This document shows, in pieces, positions 1 to 9,184 of a DNA stretch of 64,000 nt. Within the stretch, counting starts at the first letter, position 1, and each line of letters begins with the position of its first letter. The notes beneath the pieces were generated by a model. It saw only the letters and a program-made list of their open reading frames with translations, was not told the origin of the DNA and searched no databases. Position numbers and translations under genes: made by a program. This DNA comes from Bacillus sp. SM2101 (GTDB lineage: Bacteria; Bacillota; Bacilli; Bacillales; SM2101). Where the stretch lies: positions 124,001 to 188,000 of the forward strand of contig NZ_JAEUFG010000003.1 of the NCBI RefSeq assembly GCF_018588585.1. The letters are read 5' to 3'.

Positions 1-92
1 TTGCTATTAATAAATGGGTGTTTTTCATGCAAAGAATATCAACGCGCATACGACTCTCTCCTTCTTTATCTATTAGTTAGCTCAATCAGTTC

Positions 93-121
93 ATGACAAA
101 ACAAGAAGATATTAGTATAAT
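93..121 (+). promoter_or_regulatory. sigma-A type promoter of the chemoreceptor gene
   Basis: ATGACA at 93-98 and a perfect TATAAT at 116-121 are separated by 17 bases, close to the sigma-A consensus. The gene start at 159 lies 38 bases further on, behind a ribosome binding site at 141-150. An in-frame ATG at 93 falls inside the -35 element, which argues against it as the real start. Confidence 0.6.
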
Positions 122-158
122 ATGTAAAAATATAAATATTTTGAGAGGAGAACAGCAT

Positions 159-1424
159 ATGTCAAGTCCTGTTTCACTTACAAGATACTTAATTCGGACA
201 ATTTTATTTGCTGCAATCGGTAGTTCTATATTAGGTATATCATTAAGTACCATAATTGGCTTAGAACGAACCTCATTTGTTACTAATGTGATTGGTGTTA
301 TCATTGGAGGTGCAATCATCGGTTCACTTATTAGCTTTTTAAATTACCAAAAGTTTTTCCGTCCAATGACCATGATCATTAAACATACGAATCGACTTGC
401 AGAAGGTGACTTAACATCTCGTCTAGATGAAAACAGAACCGGAAGCTTAAAGCCAATTGCGATATCAATAAACGAAATGAGTGACGAATGGCACCAGCTT
501 ATTACAAAAGTCTATGATGTATCGATTCAAGTATCAGAACGTTCACAGGAACTGTCTTCAAGCACCGAAATGAACAACAGAGCAACTGAGCAAATCGCTC
601 TCGCTCTTCAAGGCGTCGCGTCTGGAACAGACAATCAACTCTCAAAAACAGCCTCTACATCACAATTTATGTCAGATATTTCATCAGGCATTAACCAAGT
701 TGCTTCATCTATCCAGTCTGTAGCGAGGTTAACAGAAACGACAAACAAACAAGCAAACTTAGGAACTGAAGCGGTCACAAAAACGGCAGCACAAATGACT
801 CAAATTCAGCAGCAAGCAGCTTTCGCTTCAGAGATTGTTAACAAATTCGGCGAAAAATCAAAAGCGATTGGCAAGATTGTTACACTCATAACCGAAATAG
901 CTGAACAAACAAATTTATTAGCATTAAATGCAGCCATAGAAGCAGCAAGGGCTGGTGAGCATGGGAAAGGATTTGCTGTTGTAGCAGATGAGGTTAGAAA
1001 GTTAGCTGAACAATCTGGTAGTGCGACAGAAGACATTCGAAAGCTTATTGAAGAAATTCAATTCGAAGCAGATAAAGCAGTGCAATCTATGATTGAAGGA
1101 AAGACAGATGTTACGAACGGCCTTTCATTAATTAACCAAACTGGACAAGCATTCAATGAGATCGCCAAGATGATTGAAGAAATAGCTACACAATCGACAG
1201 AAGTATCAACAACCGTTGAGCATGTAAATGCAAGCGCTAACAACATTGTCGTGGCTTCGGAGGAAATTGTTAACATAGCGGAGCAATCTTCAGCAAATAC
1301 CCAAAACGTTGCTGCACTAACAGAGGAACAAAGCGCAACGATGGAAGACATCTCTCATGCGACGGTCGTTCTTGCAAATACCGCAGCTGAATTACAGGCT
1401 ATGGTTGGGCGTTTTAAAGTGTAG
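159..1424 (+). CDS. methyl-accepting chemotaxis protein without an extracellular sensor domain
   Basis: Membrane chemoreceptor that would signal to CheA/CheW. The start at 159 is chosen because GAGAGGAG lies 9 bases upstream; a longer in-frame start at 93 has no ribosome binding site. Two membrane segments (about residues 11-34 and 40-62) are separated by only a few residues, so there is no ligand-binding ectodomain. A HAMP-like region follows (about 63-115), then the long helical signalling domain with the conserved hairpin tip, around residues 246-270, containing [19 protein letters not shown]. Heptad-like Ala/Glu/Gln-rich segments on both sides fit the methylation helices. It is monocistronic and divergent from the polysaccharide locus. 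The input is unknown: it may sense membrane or cytoplasmic cues. Family assignment is secure. Confidence 0.93.
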   Translation: MSSPVSLTRYLIRTILFAAIGSSILGISLSTIIGLERTSFVTNVIGVIIGGAIIGSLISFLNYQKFFRPMTMIIKHTNRLAEGDLTSRLDENRTGSLKPIAISINEMSDEWHQLITKVYDVSIQVSERSQELSSSTEMNNRATEQIALALQGVASGTDNQLSKTASTSQFMSDISSGINQVASSIQSVARLTETTNKQANLGTEAVTKTAAQMTQIQQQAAFASEIVNKFGEKSKAIGKIVTLITEIAEQTNLLALNAAIEAARAGEHGKGFAVVADEVRKLAEQSGSATEDIRKLIEEIQFEADKAVQSMIEGKTDVTNGLSLINQTGQAFNEIAKMIEEIATQSTEVSTTVEHVNASANNIVVASEEIVNIAEQSSANTQNVAALTEEQSATMEDISHATVVLANTAAELQAMVGRFKV

Positions 1425-1484
1425 GCTCTTCGTATACTGTTCTATTTTCACTAAAAATGGACAGTACTATGCGTTTTATGAGAT

Positions 1485-1600
1485 GTAAAAATAGAAAAGG
1501 TGCCTCGATCACTAGATGTGTATGTACTTATATGTTAGAACGAAAGTCAACAAACAAAGCGATAACAGCAAAAGTTACAAGGAAAGAGCATTCAGGTGGA
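1485..1600. repeat. dispersed intergenic repeat, degenerate copy
   Basis: The stretch between the chemoreceptor and the epimerase gene contains the internal block AAAAGGTGCCTCGATCACTAG followed by a TATGTACTTATA-like segment and AAAGTCAACAA. It matches the block in the copies at 27459-27591 and 60981-61136. Ends are poorly defined. Confidence 0.4.
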
Positions 1601-1629
1601 GTCTATCCTTCACCTGATGTCCGCATGGA

Positions 1630-2637
1630 TTAAGCTTCATTGTATTTTAAATACCAATCAATAAATTTACTTACTCCTTCTTTAAGTGATGTTTGTGGCT
1701 TAAACTCGATCTCATTTATTAAATCCTCAACATCCGCATATGTTTCTACAACATCGCCTGCTTGAAGGGGCAAAAAATTCTTTTTTGCAGTCATACCTAA
1801 CTTTTCCTCAATAGCTTGAATAAAGTCAGTCAATTTGATCGGGTTATTACTGCCAATATTAAATACTCTGTATGGTACATAGCTCGTTCCAGGATCAGGA
1901 TTGTTTCCAGACCAATGTTCATTTGGCTCAGGTTTTTTTTGTAATAATCTACTTATGCTTTCAACAATATCATCAATATATGTAAAATCTCGCTTCATGT
2001 CCCCTTTATTATAAACATCAATTGGTTCTCCATTTATAATTGCCCTAGTAAATAAAAATGGTGCCATATCAGGACGCCCCCACGGACCGTATACTGTGAA
2101 GAAGCGTAAACCTGTTGTCGGAAGATTGTAAAGATGACTATACGTATGTGCCATTAACTCATTAGCTTTTTTCGTTGCTGCATATAAGCTAACAGGATGA
2201 TCGACATTATCGTGCACAGAAAATGGTTGCTTCGTATTTGCACCATATACTGAGCTTGAGGAAGCATAAATTAGCTGTTCTATACTATGACGGCGGCAAG
2301 CTTCTAGCATATTAACGAATCCAACTATGTTCGAGTTAATATAGGCATGAGGGTTTTCTAAGCTATAACGCACACCTGGTTGAGCAGCTAGATGTATGAC
2401 TACAGTTGGCTGATATTCACGAAACACATTCATGATCGCATGTTCGTCAGTAATGCTACATTTCTTAAACATAAAATTTTTATGTTCTAACAATTTTAAT
2501 CTATCTTTTTTCAACGAGACATTGTAGTAATCGTTTAAATTATCAACCCCAACAACATCATAGCCATCCTGTAATAACCGTCTTGATACATGTGCTCCTA
2601 TAAAGCCAGCAGCTCCAGTTACTAGAATCCTTTTCAA
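1630..2637 (-). CDS. NAD-dependent epimerase, probably UDP-glucuronate 4-epimerase (CapI/LpsL-like)
   Basis: Short-chain dehydrogenase of the GalE superfamily, expected to interconvert UDP-glucuronate and UDP-galacturonate for polysaccharide synthesis. The N-terminal Rossmann glycine motif GAAGFIG is followed by SSSSVYG and the catalytic YAATKK (Tyr/Lys pair). RFFTVYGPWGRPDMA, present here, is typical of the UDP-GlcA epimerase subgroup. Length 335 residues is normal. Translation starts at TTG, supported by GGAGAGAGG just upstream. A second, very similar gene lies at 19178-20191, so the locus has two copies. It is the last minus-strand gene of the polysaccharide locus and is separated from the rest by about 1 kb with a plus-strand gene in between. 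Substrate is inferred from family and from the UDP-glucose dehydrogenase in the same locus. Confidence 0.88.
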   Translation of the reverse strand: MKRILVTGAAGFIGAHVSRRLLQDGYDVVGVDNLNDYYNVSLKKDRLKLLEHKNFMFKKCSITDEHAIMNVFREYQPTVVIHLAAQPGVRYSLENPHAYINSNIVGFVNMLEACRRHSIEQLIYASSSSVYGANTKQPFSVHDNVDHPVSLYAATKKANELMAHTYSHLYNLPTTGLRFFTVYGPWGRPDMAPFLFTRAIINGEPIDVYNKGDMKRDFTYIDDIVESISRLLQKKPEPNEHWSGNNPDPGTSYVPYRVFNIGSNNPIKLTDFIQAIEEKLGMTAKKNFLPLQAGDVVETYADVEDLINEIEFKPQTSLKEGVSKFIDWYLKYNEA

Positions 2638-3142
2638 TCCTCTCTCCTACCTTTCATACCTCACACATCATAAGAAACCTAAATGGAACTACAATGACAC
2701 CTTAAATACAAAATTACTCGCTAAGATTTTTAGCCATCAACTAATGTTGATTAATATTGGCTGTTTCCGCATTAATCGTTACTTTTCGTTCTTACATATA
2801 AAGCCCGTATACATCGAGTGTTCAAGACATTTTTAAGTTCTCATAAAATTCATCATAGTAAAAAATAACACAGCGTTTACGAAAAGAAACATTAGTAATC
2901 AGTTAAACGATCCTAGCTATTCTTATAAAGTTTAAAATAGCATGCAGGATTAAAAAAGTTTAACTAATAATTGATGGGCTATAGGCTATTAGTGTTCAAA
3001 AATGGGCGCTTTTCATATTCGATATTCTATTTTAAACCAACCGAAACTAAAAAGAAAATTGTCGCCTTCTTTCGTTTAATTACTTCTCAATTAGCTTATA
3101 ATAACTGTTGACCTTTGCAAATTAGAAATGGAGTTGATGATA
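2638..3142. other. intergenic region without a gene
   Basis: About 500 AT-rich bases between two divergent genes. It holds a copy of the dispersed repeat (2759-2890). TATAAT at 3097-3102 precedes the plus-strand gene at 3143 but has only a weak -35. No convincing reading frame was seen. Confidence 0.5.
2759..2890. repeat. dispersed intergenic repeat (MITE-like), copy of about 132 bp
   Basis: Starts GGCTGTTTCCGCATTAATCG and ends with GCGTTTACGAAAAGAAAC, matching both ends of the copy at 60981-61136 in the same orientation. The internal GAGTGTTCAAGACATTTTTAAG corresponds to the GTTCGTGGCATCTTTTCTTC block of that copy. Confidence 0.55.
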
Positions 3143-3508
3143 ATGGAGTTTGAAGCTAGAAATTCAACGGAAGCATCTCTTCATCATTATAAGGCTGGAC
3201 TCGGTTTATTTACTGAAAAGATGCCCGAGCTAGCTAAAAAGTATCATTCTTTTACTGAAGAATGCTTTAAGGAAGGTAGCTTATCACAGAAGGAAAAGCA
3301 ATTGATTGCATTAGGTATTAGTTTATATGCTCAAGATGAATATTGTATTATTTACCATATAAAAGGGTGTTTGGATCAAGGATGCACTGAACAAGAAATA
3401 CTAGAAGCTTGTGGAGTGACTACAGCATTTGGAGGCGGAGCTTCAATGAGTCAGGCAGTCACCCTTGTCCAAGAGTGTATGCAAGAGTTAAATCAATTGG
3501 AACATTAA
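3143..3508 (+). CDS. carboxymuconolactone decarboxylase (AhpD-like) family protein
   Basis: Small all-helical protein of the CMD/AhpD-like superfamily, about 121 residues. The family motif lies near residues 70-80 as EYCIIYHIKGC. The second Cys and the His are present, but the first Cys of a classical CxxC pair is replaced, so peroxidase-type activity is doubtful. The start at 3143 is preferred over an in-frame ATG at 3128 because GGAG lies 9 bases before it. It stands alone on the plus strand between minus-strand polysaccharide genes, has its own terminator, and probably has nothing to do with the glycan. Function unknown beyond the family. Confidence 0.8.
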   Translation: MEFEARNSTEASLHHYKAGLGLFTEKMPELAKKYHSFTEECFKEGSLSQKEKQLIALGISLYAQDEYCIIYHIKGCLDQGCTEQEILEACGVTTAFGGGASMSQAVTLVQECMQELNQLEH

Positions 3509-3519
3509 TGTACGCTAAT

Positions 3520-3547
3520 GGCACAGTTAAAAACTTGTGCCTTTTCT
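3520..3547 (+). terminator. intrinsic terminator after the AhpD-like gene
   Basis: GGCACA (3520-3525) pairs with TGTGCC (3536-3541) across a short loop and is followed by TTTTCTCTT. Confidence 0.65.
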
Positions 3548-3634
3548 CTTGTCTAATCCTTTGAATGATTTTTTTTGATAATCAGATAATCACACATTCA
3601 CACTTCACGCTCGCACTTCTACTTTAAATAACAG

Positions 3635-3695
3635 AGATTTGATAATGCCTTGTTGCTAACTAGTTAAAAAAGCAACAAAGTTTACGAGAAAAACC
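3635..3695. repeat. dispersed intergenic repeat, one end only
   Basis: AGCAACAAAGTTTACGAGAA at 3670-3689 is the characteristic right end of the dispersed repeat seen at 24800-24970 and 60981-61136. The rest of the element is not recognisable. Confidence 0.4.
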
Positions 3696-4388
3696 CTATC
3701 TAATATAATTAAAATATTTATTTTTACCTGCTACCTTTTTATTTAGTACTGCTCCTAAAATATTCGCATTCGTTTGCTCCAGTAATTCTTTAGCTTTTTT
3801 TACCTGTTTTTTATCTGTTTTTCCGCTTTTCACTACAAGAAGAACACCACCACATAAATTGGAAACAATTTGTGCATCGGTTACTGCTAAAACAGGAGGA
3901 GTATCTAACAAAACCAGATCAAATTTCTGGAGCGCTTCTTCCAAAAAGTCATTCATACGTTTTGAACTAAGTAGTTCAGCAGGGTTATTTGGGATTGGGC
4001 CACACGGAACGATGGATAAATGATCTATTTCAGTATTAGAAATGACATCATCAATCGAAGAATAAAACCCTGCTAAAAAATTTGTTAGTCCATTTTCTTG
4101 AGATATTCTAAATATATTGTGTAAAGTTGGTTTTCGAAGATCAGCATCAACAATTAATATACGTTTTCCTTGTTGTGCAAATGAGATTGATAAGTTAGTA
4201 ATCGTAGTAGACTTGCCTTCATTAGGAATCGAAGAAGTAACAACAATTGATTGCTTGGCATGAGCATTCATACTAAATTGGATGTTTGTCCGTAGGGATC
4301 GATACTGTTCCGATACTATTGTTTTTGGCTTCAAATAAGCGATCCTACCTCGTAATCTACTTTTAGCTTTGCCTTTTTCAGTTCTCAA
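3696..4388 (-). CDS. CpsD/CapB-type tyrosine-protein kinase (BY-kinase)
   Basis: Cytoplasmic bacterial tyrosine kinase that works with a Wzz-type membrane partner to control polysaccharide chain length and export. The signature elements are present: Walker A around residues 52-61 (SSIPNEGKST), the BY-kinase Walker A' ILIVDADLRKP around 77-88 and Walker B LVLLDTPP around 157-164. The partner is encoded just upstream, and the reading frames overlap by 11 bases. Start is TTG at 4388, with GGGGAGTGA about 9 bases before it. The C terminus ends KYFNYIR and has only two tyrosines, not the Tyr-rich cluster usually autophosphorylated in this family. No cognate phosphatase gene (YwqE/CpsB type) is seen nearby. 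Confidence 0.9.
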   Translation of the reverse strand: MRTEKGKAKSRLRGRIAYLKPKTIVSEQYRSLRTNIQFSMNAHAKQSIVVTSSIPNEGKSTTITNLSISFAQQGKRILIVDADLRKPTLHNIFRISQENGLTNFLAGFYSSIDDVISNTEIDHLSIVPCGPIPNNPAELLSSKRMNDFLEEALQKFDLVLLDTPPVLAVTDAQIVSNLCGGVLLVVKSGKTDKKQVKKAKELLEQTNANILGAVLNKKVAGKNKYFNYIR

Positions 4389-5115
4389 GGTTATTCACTC
4401 CCCTCTCTAGTTGAACCTCTATGTTTGTCGAATCTTTTTTGACTTTTATCTTTTTTATTTTATTCACAGTACCTAGTATATTCATGCTTAAATCATCAAT
4501 ATCTTGTTCTGATTTCACAGAATTATCGAAAAACTCTATTAAAAAAATGAGTACTAATGAAACTAAAATAGAAGCTACAACAGAGAGAGCAATGATTAGG
4601 TTTGGGTTTGGTTTGATAGGATTGCTCGAAGCCTTAGCTTCAGCTAAGATTGTCACATTGTTTACATTCATTAGCTCATAAATATTTTCTTTGAAAACTT
4701 GTACAATAGTATTCGTAATTTGTGCGGCTAATTCATTATCCTCATTAGTCACTTCAATCGAAAAGACTTGTGATTGACTTTCCGTTTGTATCGTTATTAG
4801 CTTATTTAAACTTGAAGGAGAGTAGCTTAACTCTAGTTCCTCCACTACTTGTTCTAAAATAAACGGACTTTTTATAATTTCGCTATAAGTATTTATTAAC
4901 TCTAAGCTGAGTCGAATGTCATTAGAACTGAATGGCTGTACTTGAGAATTAGTCGGTGAAACTAGTATTTGTGCAGATGATTTGTAGGTAGGAGTTAGAA
5001 CATAAAAACTGATTAATCCACTAATAACAATGGCTACTATCATCATGATGATTACAATCCATATTTTTTTAATAACGATATAAAGTATTTGTTTAAAATC
5101 GATTTCTGCTTCCAT
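4378..5115 (-). CDS. Wzz-type polysaccharide co-polymerase / kinase modulator
   Basis: Membrane partner and activator of the BY-kinase encoded immediately downstream; the family controls glycan chain length. An N-terminal transmembrane helix (about residues 18-40) leads to an extracellular domain with the PTYKSSAQILVSP motif of Wzz proteins. A Pro-rich SSNPIKPNPN motif precedes the second membrane helix (about 172-194), and a cytoplasmic tail of about 50 residues follows. The start at 5115 is preferred because GGAGG lies 5 bases upstream; a TTG four codons further up (5127) overlaps that site. It overlaps the kinase gene, so the two are translationally coupled. Confidence 0.88.
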   Translation of the reverse strand: MEAEIDFKQILYIVIKKIWIVIIMMIVAIVISGLISFYVLTPTYKSSAQILVSPTNSQVQPFSSNDIRLSLELINTYSEIIKSPFILEQVVEELELSYSPSSLNKLITIQTESQSQVFSIEVTNEDNELAAQITNTIVQVFKENIYELMNVNNVTILAEAKASSNPIKPNPNLIIALSVVASILVSLVLIFLIEFFDNSVKSEQDIDDLSMNILGTVNKIKKIKVKKDSTNIEVQLERGVNNLEN

Positions 5116-5908
5116 CTCTTCCTCCAATGATATATTTACTTACTTTTGTTCTTCTAGCACTTTTGTTAATTACTTAAACTAGTAAACTATCATAAATATG
5201 ATTACAAAAAAACATCTCACACTCTACCACCCATAACATTAACTAAATGTACTTTTATTAAGACTCTTTTTAGTAAGCTTTGTCCCTATAAGTTCCTAAA
5301 ATAGAAGATAAAGATATAGTTCTTACTCAACAGTCGTCGTTTTATAGAAGAAATGATGATCATACGTTTTCAATGAATATTCATGACACCTTGTCCTCTT
5401 TAAAGACTACTTCTTACATACCTTTTTCGTTCTAATGCAATAGCCATCACAATAACTTTGTGAACAGTGCTTTTACAAAAGTACTGTTGTTTTTCATATA
5501 ATTGATGATATTAAATTTTATGTTCATAACTAACAAATATTCCAACTATCTCTTTTTAATACTAAATATCTATCAAGATAACTAGAGTGCGTAGTACTTT
5601 TCTACCTTCCATTCGTTTGGCATACTATACCAATACGTAAAAATAACATGACTACTAGATAAAATGACCTGTTCTAGACAAAACCACTTTTTGAGCAACC
5701 TTCCAATAAAACTCTTCTACAAGATTAATAGTCTTTGAATCTAAGACCTCGACCCAAACTTTTTCAAAAGCTTCGTATTTTATATTCAATGAACAGATCC
5801 TATAAAAAATTACATAACAATTCATATGTCTAATACTAAAAAAATAATTAAGTCATCAATTTGCTGCTGGTTGACTTTAAACACTCTTCAATGACTGATA
5901 TCATTATT
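5116..5908. other. long intergenic region without a gene
   Basis: Nearly 800 AT-rich bases between the flippase stop and the Wzz-like gene start. No reading frame with a plausible start and codon use was seen on either strand. It holds a tight hairpin at 5463-5488 next to a short stretch (5425-5460) that weakly resembles the dispersed repeat. The promoter of the wzz-kinase pair must lie in the lower part, but no clear -35/-10 pair stood out. Confidence 0.5.
5463..5488. repeat. 12-bp near-perfect hairpin followed by a T-run
   Basis: AACAGTGCTTTT (5463-5474) and AAAAGTACTGTT (5477-5488) pair over 12 bases with one G-T pair and a two-base loop. GTTTTT follows on the plus strand, so it looks like a plus-strand terminator, yet no plus-strand gene precedes it. 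Confidence 0.45.
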
Positions 5909-7273
5909 TTATTTTACGAATGGAATGTACCATGTACGAAAGCTAAATATTTTATAAGCATAAATGGAAGCCATAACTTCCCGAACAATGATGCTTAATG
6001 ATGTTGCAACAGCTGCACCGATCATCCCAAAGAAAGGTATTAAAATTAAGTTGCCCAGCACATTCGTAACTGCAGAAATGACAATTGCATTCCTAGCTAA
6101 TTTTTCATTCCCTGTCATATTCAGCAGTTGCATTACACTACCAGCACATGCATTAATACACTGACCAATACATAAAATGATAAGAGGGATTACCCCTTCG
6201 ACATAGACATCTCCAAAAATCCCCAAAAGAGCGGGCGCGAAAAGAATAATGATAAATAACAGTGGAATAGACGTCCAAACGATGAGTCTAGATGAAAAAC
6301 GGAAGATCTTTATTAAATCATGCTTTCGCCCTTCCCAGTACAGCTCAGAAAATTTAGGCAAAATAATCATATTAATAGAAGATAGTGAAAAACTAATTAA
6401 CAGTGATAGTTTAAGAACAATACTATAAACTCCTACAGCGCTAGTACTTTGAAAAACACCAAGCATAACGACATCTGTCCAATTTAAGATAAGCGACATA
6501 GCCGACGTTAAATACATTGGAATTGAAATATGAAGTATTTCCTTTAAACTTTTCGTTTCTATTTGATTAAATAACAGTTTTTGGTCTCCTACATCTTTTT
6601 GAATGTAATTATGCCAAGAATACATACTCATAAATGCGGTGATCGTAACAGCGATTGAAAGAGCATATATGATATGCATGAAGTTTTTATTCAATATAAG
6701 CAGGAAAAAAACTAGTAAAAGTAGGTTCCCAAAACGAATTCCAATAATTTCAAAATATATAGATTTTGTAATAGATTTGACCGCTCTAAATGCTTTTGAG
6801 TACATTCTTGTCATAACCATAAAGGGTAAGACGATAGACACTATTCTAAATGGTTGTATAAGCAGTTGTTCTTGAAATACTAGGATAGCAATTGGCTCAG
6901 CTAAGATAAAAAGTAAAGCACTAAATAAAACAGAGAGTGGTAATAGTAATTTCATAACCTTTGTAAAAATGGTGTTTGCATGCTTCATAGAATATTGACT
7001 ACGATATTCTGTAATTAATCTAATGATTGCTGTGTCTGTACCAAGTAAAACGAGCGTAAGGCAGATCGTTAATAACGTAAATGACAACGTATATATGCCT
7101 AATGCTTCAGCTCCATAAACTTTTGCAATCAAAAAGTTTAATACATATAACAGAATAAATGACAAAAGGCGTAATATAAATGTCACACCAGAACCCTTTA
7201 TTAATTCCCAATAATCCTTGTTTTTTGTATAGTGACTGATCTTTGACCCAAGCTTGAATTGAAATACTCTCAT
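5909..7273 (-). CDS. Wzx-type polysaccharide flippase (first of two)
   Basis: Multi-pass membrane protein (454 residues, about 12-14 helices) of the polysaccharide transport MATE/MOP superfamily. It is expected to flip undecaprenyl-linked oligosaccharide to the outer face of the membrane. The N-terminal region has the family pattern FIAKVYGAEALGIYTLSFT, with a helix pair and a charged loop ITEYR. GGGAAGGA precedes the ATG by a normal distance. Divergent from the beta-helix gene at 7456, with a 180-bp shared promoter region. A second flippase gene lies at 12128-13585; the two proteins are not close copies, so they may serve different glycans. Confidence 0.87.
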   Translation of the reverse strand: MRVFQFKLGSKISHYTKNKDYWELIKGSGVTFILRLLSFILLYVLNFLIAKVYGAEALGIYTLSFTLLTICLTLVLLGTDTAIIRLITEYRSQYSMKHANTIFTKVMKLLLPLSVLFSALLFILAEPIAILVFQEQLLIQPFRIVSIVLPFMVMTRMYSKAFRAVKSITKSIYFEIIGIRFGNLLLLVFFLLILNKNFMHIIYALSIAVTITAFMSMYSWHNYIQKDVGDQKLLFNQIETKSLKEILHISIPMYLTSAMSLILNWTDVVMLGVFQSTSAVGVYSIVLKLSLLISFSLSSINMIILPKFSELYWEGRKHDLIKIFRFSSRLIVWTSIPLLFIIILFAPALLGIFGDVYVEGVIPLIILCIGQCINACAGSVMQLLNMTGNEKLARNAIVISAVTNVLGNLILIPFFGMIGAAVATSLSIIVREVMASIYAYKIFSFRTWYIPFVK

Positions 7274-7455
7274 AGATTCCTTCCCTTTTGATTAATCTAC
7301 CTACACTATTACATCCTATGTTTATATGAATCTTGTATTCCATTTTTTTTGGAGCTGATTAGACGTTGATATTTATTAAAAATAGTAATTTTGTCCAATC
7401 ATTTGAAGCAGGTGTTACACAGAATATATAAATAACAAAAAAAGGATGATAAAAA

Positions 7456-8997
7456 ATGAATGTGGTTAACATATTAGATTATGGTGCTGACCCTACTGGA
7501 AACAGCGATTCAACTGGCGCAATACAGTCTGCTTTTGACGCTGCTGTCAGTGGAGATGTTAAAACTGTATATATTCCTATTGGAAATTATTCCATCTATG
7601 ATTCGTTACTAGTTGAGGGCTCAATCAATATAGTCGGTGATGGAAAAGAATATTCAAAATTAATTTGGAAGGAAACATCAAACACGGGTAATGAGGATTT
7701 AATATATTTATCTAATGGATCAAGAACTGACAACTTTACGTGGTCTGATTTTCGAGTTCAAAATGCACCAAGAGACGGTATCCATATCGTAGACGTACAT
7801 CAATGGGTGATTCAAAATATTATTGCTGATCAATGTGGGAGACATGGTTTTTATCATGAAAAATCATGGAAGGGAATCTTCATTGCATGTATGTCAAATC
7901 AAAATGGTCAAAACGGATTTCATGCGGGCTCTGAATCTCAAACTACCAATGTGTTGAACTGTTGGGCACTCTCCAATGGAAACTGTGGTGTAGTAGCAGC
8001 TGTTGAATCCTTTGTACATGGTTGTACACTCGAATCTAATGAATATTGTGGTATCTATGTTGGCAGTGCAGGGGTAAATGTTGCTGGAAATTATTTTGAA
8101 GGAAAAGGTAATTATAGTAACCCTACAGCAGGAAATGTTTATCATGTTTTAGTTGAAGATACGAATGGGGTTCATATTAGCGGTCAAGATGCACTGAAAA
8201 ATATAGATATTGGACTGATGATTAGAAGCTCAAGAAACATACAGCTTAGTGGATTAACTGGAAGGCAAGCAGGTGGAGCATTAGGGTCATATGGTTGGGA
8301 TAAATACGGAAACGTTGGGGTATGGATTACCGAAGACTGTGAGGATATTGTTGTTGGTGCTATTGAGTCAGTACCTATGGTCATTGAGGATCTATCTAAA
8401 GTTTATTTTCTTAGAGACCGTAAACCTGATCAAGATGTACTTGATGGATATGGTTTTTTCAATGAGGAAGGAAGTTATCCAGGCATCGCTGAAAATTGGA
8501 TTCCCGATATCGATAAAGGAGTCGGTGAAGCAGAATTATTACCTTCGAATACCGAAGCAATAGGAGAATATGTCCAGGAAATCACCATGACCTCAACCTA
8601 TCAGGGAATTAATAGCACCGCTACGTTTAAACCAAATACTACCTATACAATAGGTATATTTTTAAAAAATGAAATTAGGGTATTTATTCAAGATCCAGAT
8701 AACAACAGAATAGCAGATCAAGATATTTATCCTAGTCCTTATATGAGGTTTTTAGCTTTTCAATTTACGACCGGAGGTAATCCAACAGGTTCAATACGCA
8801 TCAGATCAAGAGAAGGTTCTGGGACCTTTTGGATTGGAGGTGTAAAAGTAGTTGAGGGTGCATTCGATATGAGCTCATTTCCAATGCCGAGCGAACATGA
8901 TTTAGGAGAGGATGCTTACGTCCTTAAATCACCTAACGGAAGTAGATACAAAATAAGTGTTGATAATAACGGTCAATTAATTATTAGCAGTTTATAA
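7456..8997 (+). CDS. right-handed beta-helix (pectate-lyase-like) protein
   Basis: The N terminus has the Pectate_lyase_3/tailspike-type opening NILDYGADPTGNSDST, in which an Asp/Gly-rich turn precedes a parallel beta-helix. Residues about 60-310 are rich in Asn, Gly and Val at short intervals (for example NGQNGFHAGS, VNVAGNYFEGKGNYS), as expected of helix coils. The last 170 residues look like a separate beta-sandwich, possibly carbohydrate binding. No signal peptide or membrane helix is visible, so its export route is unclear. AAAGGATG precedes the ATG. Such proteins in polysaccharide loci can be lyases, hydrolases or epimerases acting on the glycan. The substrate here is unknown; a uronic-acid polymer would fit the neighbours. 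Confidence 0.78.
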   Translation: MNVVNILDYGADPTGNSDSTGAIQSAFDAAVSGDVKTVYIPIGNYSIYDSLLVEGSINIVGDGKEYSKLIWKETSNTGNEDLIYLSNGSRTDNFTWSDFRVQNAPRDGIHIVDVHQWVIQNIIADQCGRHGFYHEKSWKGIFIACMSNQNGQNGFHAGSESQTTNVLNCWALSNGNCGVVAAVESFVHGCTLESNEYCGIYVGSAGVNVAGNYFEGKGNYSNPTAGNVYHVLVEDTNGVHISGQDALKNIDIGLMIRSSRNIQLSGLTGRQAGGALGSYGWDKYGNVGVWITEDCEDIVVGAIESVPMVIEDLSKVYFLRDRKPDQDVLDGYGFFNEEGSYPGIAENWIPDIDKGVGEAELLPSNTEAIGEYVQEITMTSTYQGINSTATFKPNTTYTIGIFLKNEIRVFIQDPDNNRIADQDIYPSPYMRFLAFQFTTGGNPTGSIRIRSREGSGTFWIGGVKVVEGAFDMSSFPMPSEHDLGEDAYVLKSPNGSRYKISVDNNGQLIISSL

Positions 8998-9014
8998 TCT
9001 CTAGTTAAATTTAG

Positions 9015-9121
9015 CTCCCCAAGTTTATCATTTTGTTTCAAAAGTAATAACTTTTACAATTCTATCATAGTATGAAAGATCAGCATGTTTTACACGTAAT
9101 CTAGTAGATAAAGTTGGGGAG
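9015..9121. repeat. 15-base inverted repeat, 77 bases apart
   Basis: CTCCCCAAGTTTATC (9015-9029) and GATAAAGTTGGGGAG (9107-9121) are inverted repeats matching at 14 of 15 positions. Each is preceded by CTAGT. They lie between the beta-helix gene and the kinase gene; purpose unknown. Confidence 0.5.
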
Positions 9122-9184
9122 TTTGATCAACGTATAAGTTGGTGCATTGAAATTGTAAAATACTGCAGAAAGGAGTGTCTCAAT

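Noticed and set aside
93-158. Upstream start of the chemoreceptor
   Set aside because: The ATG at 93 is within the -35 element of a good promoter and has no ribosome binding site.
1434-1471. Terminator after the chemoreceptor gene
   Set aside because: TATACTGTTCTATTTT and its partner pair imperfectly and no T-run follows on the plus strand; left uncalled.
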